In this document: positions 61,427-64,000 of the stretch, in pieces
Position numbering within the stretch: position 1 is the stretch's first letter
Layout: the number at the start of each line of letters is the position of its first letter
Assembly: GCA_040954595.2 (NCBI GenBank)
Contig: CM082596.2
Span: 8,618,001 to 8,682,000 of the forward strand
DNA length: 64,000 bases
From: Balanoglossus misakiensis
Lineage: Eukaryota > Hemichordata
Reading direction: 5' to 3'
Position numbers and translations under genes: made by a program
The notes under the pieces: model-generated
What the model saw: the letters and a program-made list of their open reading frames with translations, nothing else
The model's database searches: none
What the model was told of the DNA's origin: nothing

Positions 61427-62675
61427 TATGAAAATTACTTTGCTAAAACACCAATAAATTTGATTTGTGTGTGAGTCTATCTAAAACACACTGGGTATGG
61501 TGACCAGGCTACACCTTGGCACATACACCGAGAACAGCCAAGACAGAGAAAAGAACAGCAAAAAAGATCACCAAAGCTAAAAACAGCGCCTAAACTCTAT
61601 GTCTGATTTTAATCTGATTGCCGTGGACCCTGAGTGAACGCCAGCAGTGCCATGATACGCTGACAATAGCATGAATTCAATCACACATTTTGTTGTACAG
61701 TTAGAGAAGGATGGGTAACATTGTCAATATAATCTTACAGACCAGCAATCCTGAGGCTGTTGTATATGGATCAAACTACTTTTTCAAAAACAAAATTATA
61801 ATAACTTACACATACAAAATGAAATCCCAACACAATAAAGTGTGGCAACACAATTTATTAAAATTGAATAAACAGAAACAAGTCTTTCCAATTTTCAAGC
61901 GGGGGAATAAATAATCTTACACTAGCTGCATGCCAAGTTGGCGGTGACAAAAATGCGATTTCAACATGAAAACAAACTGAGAATCTTCAAACGGATAATA
62001 CAGGTATTCTCAGTAATATAGTATTGATAGAGTTCATATATATACCACAATATTTACACTGATCTGATGACAGTAAATATAAATAGCAGCTGCTGTACAA
62101 AAGTGGTCTTTTTCTTTGATATTTCAAAATGACTGATATGAAGTGCGCCCGCATATGATGGCTACGCATGACTGATAACATGCATTGGAAAATACTTCAG
62201 AAACTACATTTTCACTGATAAGTCACATTCTGCAGAAAGATAACAAAATCAATGCTAGCTTCTAGCAAATACAAACTGTACCATAAATTAATCTGTCCAA
62301 TAGAAAAAAAATTGACGTTTTCACAGCCACTAGATTTGCATGTCAAAAAGTTACAGGCTCTGAGCCTCTCCCTCACAACAACTGGTCAATCCCTTCTCTT
62401 ACAACCCCCACCCTGTATTCTCAACAATTCAACAATCCCCTGACGCCCACTCTAACCCTGGTCAGATAAACTTCACACCTCTCATGGCACTAATATATTG
62501 TGCGTATCACTTTCTTGGTCAAAAGGAAAATATGAAACCCTACCCTCCCATCCCATCCAAACCAAACCCCGCGCAAGCAATCCATAAATATGTGTCTCTA
62601 TGTATTTGTTTCAAATGTGCTCTTAACACTGGTTTGCACAAAAATGCAAAAGCAAACAAGACGATAGTCACAGAG
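61427..62675. other. No gene recognised
   Basis: AT-rich sequence continuing the pre-insertion locus. A GTCTGATTTTAATCTGATTG palindrome-like phrase at 61601 is related to the one at 49179. Short open frames are without domains or splice support. Confidence 0.45.
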
Positions 62676-64000
62676 AAAAATAGCGTCAAGGACACTGTGG
62701 TCCCATTTGAGGATTATGCAAAAACAGTGACACACCAGAATAAAAATTACAGGTGACATTGCAAGCAGATATGATCTTACCATATAGAAATATGGAATGT
62801 GAAAAAATTAACAAGGAACATGCCCAATAAACTGTCATGTGTCATGGCAGTCTTACAAGTGGTGCTAGAAAAAAAAATGACCAAAAAGTGTCTGTACAAA
62901 CACATATGAGAAGAAACTTCTTTCAGTCAGCCCTGGAACAGACACAGACAGACAGACAGACACACACACATTGACCTGCCACTGGTAATTATAAATTTAA
63001 TAGCTGGTGGTCTCTGTAACAGCTGGCCTATTAAAGTTATTTAAAACATATCTTAGTTCGGGGTAACATCTCCTTGTAAACAGTAACTTTAAAAACAACT
63101 GGACAATTGGTTTAGGAGAAGATTTGCTAACCAAAAACAAAGAAACTTACAAAAAACTGGCTAAATATTGAATATTTCTGATATCAGAATTGAATAAAAG
63201 TTGCACATATACATGTTTGTGTTATGAAATTATACCCTAAATTTCAAAGCAATCAGAGAAAAAAAAAATTTCAAAGCAATCCAACAAGCAGTTTTACAGA
63301 TAATCTTTGTTCAAAAGTGGCAAAAACACAAATATGCAAATATCACCAAAATTGTACAATATCTTACATTAATCACTACAAGGAACATGCCTGGCAAAGT
63401 TCAATGCAATATGACAAGCGGTTTCAGAGAAAACAGCTTTTGACAAAAATGGCAAAAGTTTCCCCGATAACACCTTGATGCAAATATCACATTTTTTAAA
63501 AACATATTACTTAAGTTATCCCTACGAACATGCCTACCAAATTGCAAAGCAATCTGGCATGCGGTTTTAAAGAAAAAAAAATTTGACCAAAAATGGCAAA
63601 TATTGCTCAAAATTATATGCAAATTTTGCAACAATTTGAACAAAACTATGGTTACTCAGACAACCATTAGGAAGCTTCATACTAAATTTTAAAGAAGTAA
63701 GCCCATCACTTTCAGAAATGAAGACTTTTTACCAATACCATGGAAAAATACAAAAAAATGCATAAAAAATAGGAAATCGATAATATTAGCTCAAAACATA
63801 CAGGACTGTATGAGGTTGACATGCATACCAATTTTCAAATCAATATGACCAGTGGTTGTCGAGTTTTTGAGTTTTGACCAATTTCACATTTTCCCAGCTA
63901 ATTTGCATATTTTTGGCACTGACAACTTCATTTGAACAAACTCCCATCTACAGCCCTGCCTGCATCTACACACCAAATATCGAGGTCATACGCGCTGCGG
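62676..64000 (-). repeat. Dispersed repeat with GGTCCCATT ends, copy 3 (reversed, cut by window end)
   Basis: From AAAAATAGCGTCAAGGAC onward the sequence is the reverse complement of 24424 down to about 23110, including the GACAGACAGACAG/GTCTGTCTGTGTG stretch. The end that would contain GGTCCCATTGG lies beyond 64000. With 22995-24424 it forms a pair of inverted copies about 38 kb apart. Confidence 0.8.

Noticed and set aside
1-64000. tRNA or rRNA genes
   Set aside because: No stretch shows the A and B box or cloverleaf pattern of a tRNA, and no rRNA sequence was recognised. The only structural RNA-like locus is the U2-derived one.

Overview
The window looks like nuclear DNA from an invertebrate metazoan. 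Genes are split by short GT-AG introns, there is a U2 snRNA-derived locus, and the mobile elements include DIRS, Ngaro-like, Ty3/gypsy, pogo/Tigger-like, TTAA-type and MULE-type families. A marine invertebrate deuterostome would fit the element mix and the ankyrin/COR/death gene style, but the species cannot be fixed from the sequence. I see no bacterial, organellar or tRNA features.

Left part (about 2.4-27.7 kb, + strand): one large multi-exon gene, 5' end not found. Phase-compatible exons encode, in order, a Ser/Thr-rich leader, a long charged coiled coil ending in a TRADD-N-like domain, two duplicated 22-codon linker exons, two ankyrin exons, a tandem array of 27 near-identical one-repeat ankyrin exons (8811-22017), two more ankyrin exons, and a 3' block with a COR domain (as in ROCO proteins) and a death-domain-like tail. 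All 27 array exons have lengths divisible by 3 and phase 0 at both ends, so any subset can be spliced together. No Roc GTPase is visible, and the 3' block is broken by frameshifts. The array is interrupted by a 2.9 kb Ngaro-like element with split direct repeats (11876-14820, antisense) and by a 5'-truncated DIRS element with an open tyrosine recombinase (16136-19822). Several MITEs sit in the other introns.

Middle part (27.7-48.2 kb): no gene recognised. It holds a reversed copy of a repeat family (28770-29866), then about 13.5 kb of nine tandem 1.4-1.9 kb units of the same family, with about thirty AGGTCAAAGGTCA motifs. These are followed by eight consecutive GGGCCCAAGC hairpins (45781-46230) and a duplicated unit carrying TATAAAA boxes and a 45-bp minisatellite, one copy of which holds a 458-bp MULE-type MITE.

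Right part (48.4-64 kb): a U2 snRNA-derived locus whose 5' stem-loop module is repeated nine times (48463-48931); a three-exon C2H2 zinc-finger gene on the minus strand (55411-50491, 16 fingers); four small transposons in and around its introns; a nearly intact Ty3/gypsy retrotransposon with almost identical LTRs (55918-61422); and an inverted copy of the repeat family seen at 22995-24424.
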